In this document: positions 6,917 to 7,040 of the stretch, piece after piece
Numbering within the stretch: position 1 is the stretch's first letter
Layout of the letters: the number at the start of each line of letters is the position of its first letter
Origin: Clostridiales bacterium
GTDB lineage: Bacteria; Bacillota; Clostridia; Oscillospirales; Acutalibacteraceae
Direction of reading: 5' to 3'
Length of the DNA: 7,040 bases
Assembly (NCBI GenBank): GCA_012516295.1
Contig: JAAYWU010000158.1
Coordinates: forward strand, 1-7,040
Translations under genes and position numbers: made by a program
The notes under the pieces: model-generated
The model's input: the letters and a program-made list of their open reading frames with translations, nothing else
Database searches by the model: none
Told to the model about the DNA's origin: nothing

Positions 6917-6945
6917 ATACTAGCACAGGCACAGGTGCCTGTCAA
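6917..6945 (-). promoter_or_regulatory. Near-consensus housekeeping promoter for rplJ-rplL
   Basis: On the minus strand a perfect TTGACA (6945-6940) is followed after exactly 17 bp by TAGTAT (6922-6917), a five-of-six match to TATAAT. Transcription is expected to begin near 6910, which is the first base of the leader's 5' hairpin. The promoter begins 11 bp after the rplA stop, and no terminator is seen between them, so rplJL may also receive readthrough from rplA. Confidence 0.85.
6925..6942 (-). repeat. Perfect palindrome inside the rplJ-rplL promoter, operator-like
   Basis: ACAGGCAC and GTGCCTGT form an 8-bp perfect inverted repeat around a CT centre. It covers the last three bases of the -35 element and most of the spacer. 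The 2-nt centre is too small for a normal RNA hairpin loop and no U-run follows, so it is not a good terminator for rplA. Its position suits a DNA-binding dimer acting on the promoter. No regulator is identified. Confidence 0.6.
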
Positions 6946-6956
6946 GCTTTTTGTTA

Positions 6957-7040
6957 TCAGCCAACCTTGTTCGGGTTAATTCTGATACCGGGACCCATTG
7001 TTGAAGCAACAACGCAGCTCTTGATATACTGGCCTTTGGA
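6957..7040 (-). CDS. rplA: 50S ribosomal protein L1, C-terminal end only
   Basis: Only the last 27 codons and the stop are in the window; the rest lies past the right edge. The visible peptide contains SKGQYIKS and STMGPGIRIN, matching the conserved C-terminus of L1, where KGxYI and STMGPG are signatures. L1 binds 23S rRNA at the E-site stalk and helps move deacylated tRNA out of the ribosome. The gene ends with two in-frame stops in tandem, TGA then TAA (6959-6954). rplA before rplJL is the usual bacterial order, with rplK expected upstream. The rplJL promoter begins 11 bp after the stop. Confidence 0.95.
   Translation of the reverse strand, partial: SKGQYIKSCVVASTMGPGIRINPNKVG

Noticed and set aside
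6925..6942. The promoter palindrome as a terminator of rplA
   Set aside because: The centre is 2 nt, too tight for a normal loop, and no U-run follows on the minus strand. It also lies inside a near-consensus promoter.

Overview
The window looks like core chromosome from a low-to-mid-GC Firmicute, most likely a clostridial or oscillospiraceal lineage. The grounds are strong GGAGG ribosome binding sites, a fakA-type gene directly followed by recG, an rplA/rplJ/rplL block with a Firmicute-style L10 leader, and the character of the protein sequences. Genus cannot be decided from the sequence alone. No mobile element, CRISPR array, tRNA or rRNA gene was seen.

Layout. Positions 2-3168 (+) hold the 3' part of a fatty acid kinase gene (fakA/yloV family) and a complete recG, joined by a one-base stop/start overlap. 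Positions 3222-3960 (-) hold a small calcineurin-like metallophosphoesterase with altered metal-site motifs and its likely terminator. Positions 3961-4111 are an AT-rich divergent promoter region. Positions 4112-5467 (+) encode a secreted, membrane-anchored D-alanyl-D-alanine carboxypeptidase. Positions 5468-5793 are a 326-bp gap between convergent genes. It holds two hairpins that fit minus-strand terminators and about 200 bp of unassigned sequence with several inverted repeats. Positions 5794-7040 (-) hold rplL, rplJ, their regulated leader and the tail of rplA.

The best regulatory story is upstream of rplJ. A near-consensus promoter starts 11 bp after the rplA stop. It is followed by an L10-leader RNA with a kink-turn-like bulge and then by an intrinsic terminator before the rplJ ribosome binding site. 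This matches autogenous attenuation by the L10(L12)4 complex known from Bacillus subtilis. A perfect 8+2+8 palindrome lies across the -35 element and spacer of this promoter and is not explained by the L10 mechanism.

Most of the window is housekeeping: lipid precursor activation, recombination and fork repair, cell-wall trimming and ribosomal stalk synthesis. I do not see a convincing new multi-gene system. The points worth a second look are the promoter palindrome, the alternative pairings in the L10 leader, the structured gap at 5527-5743, the substituted metallophosphoesterase motifs, and the absence of rpoB after rplL.
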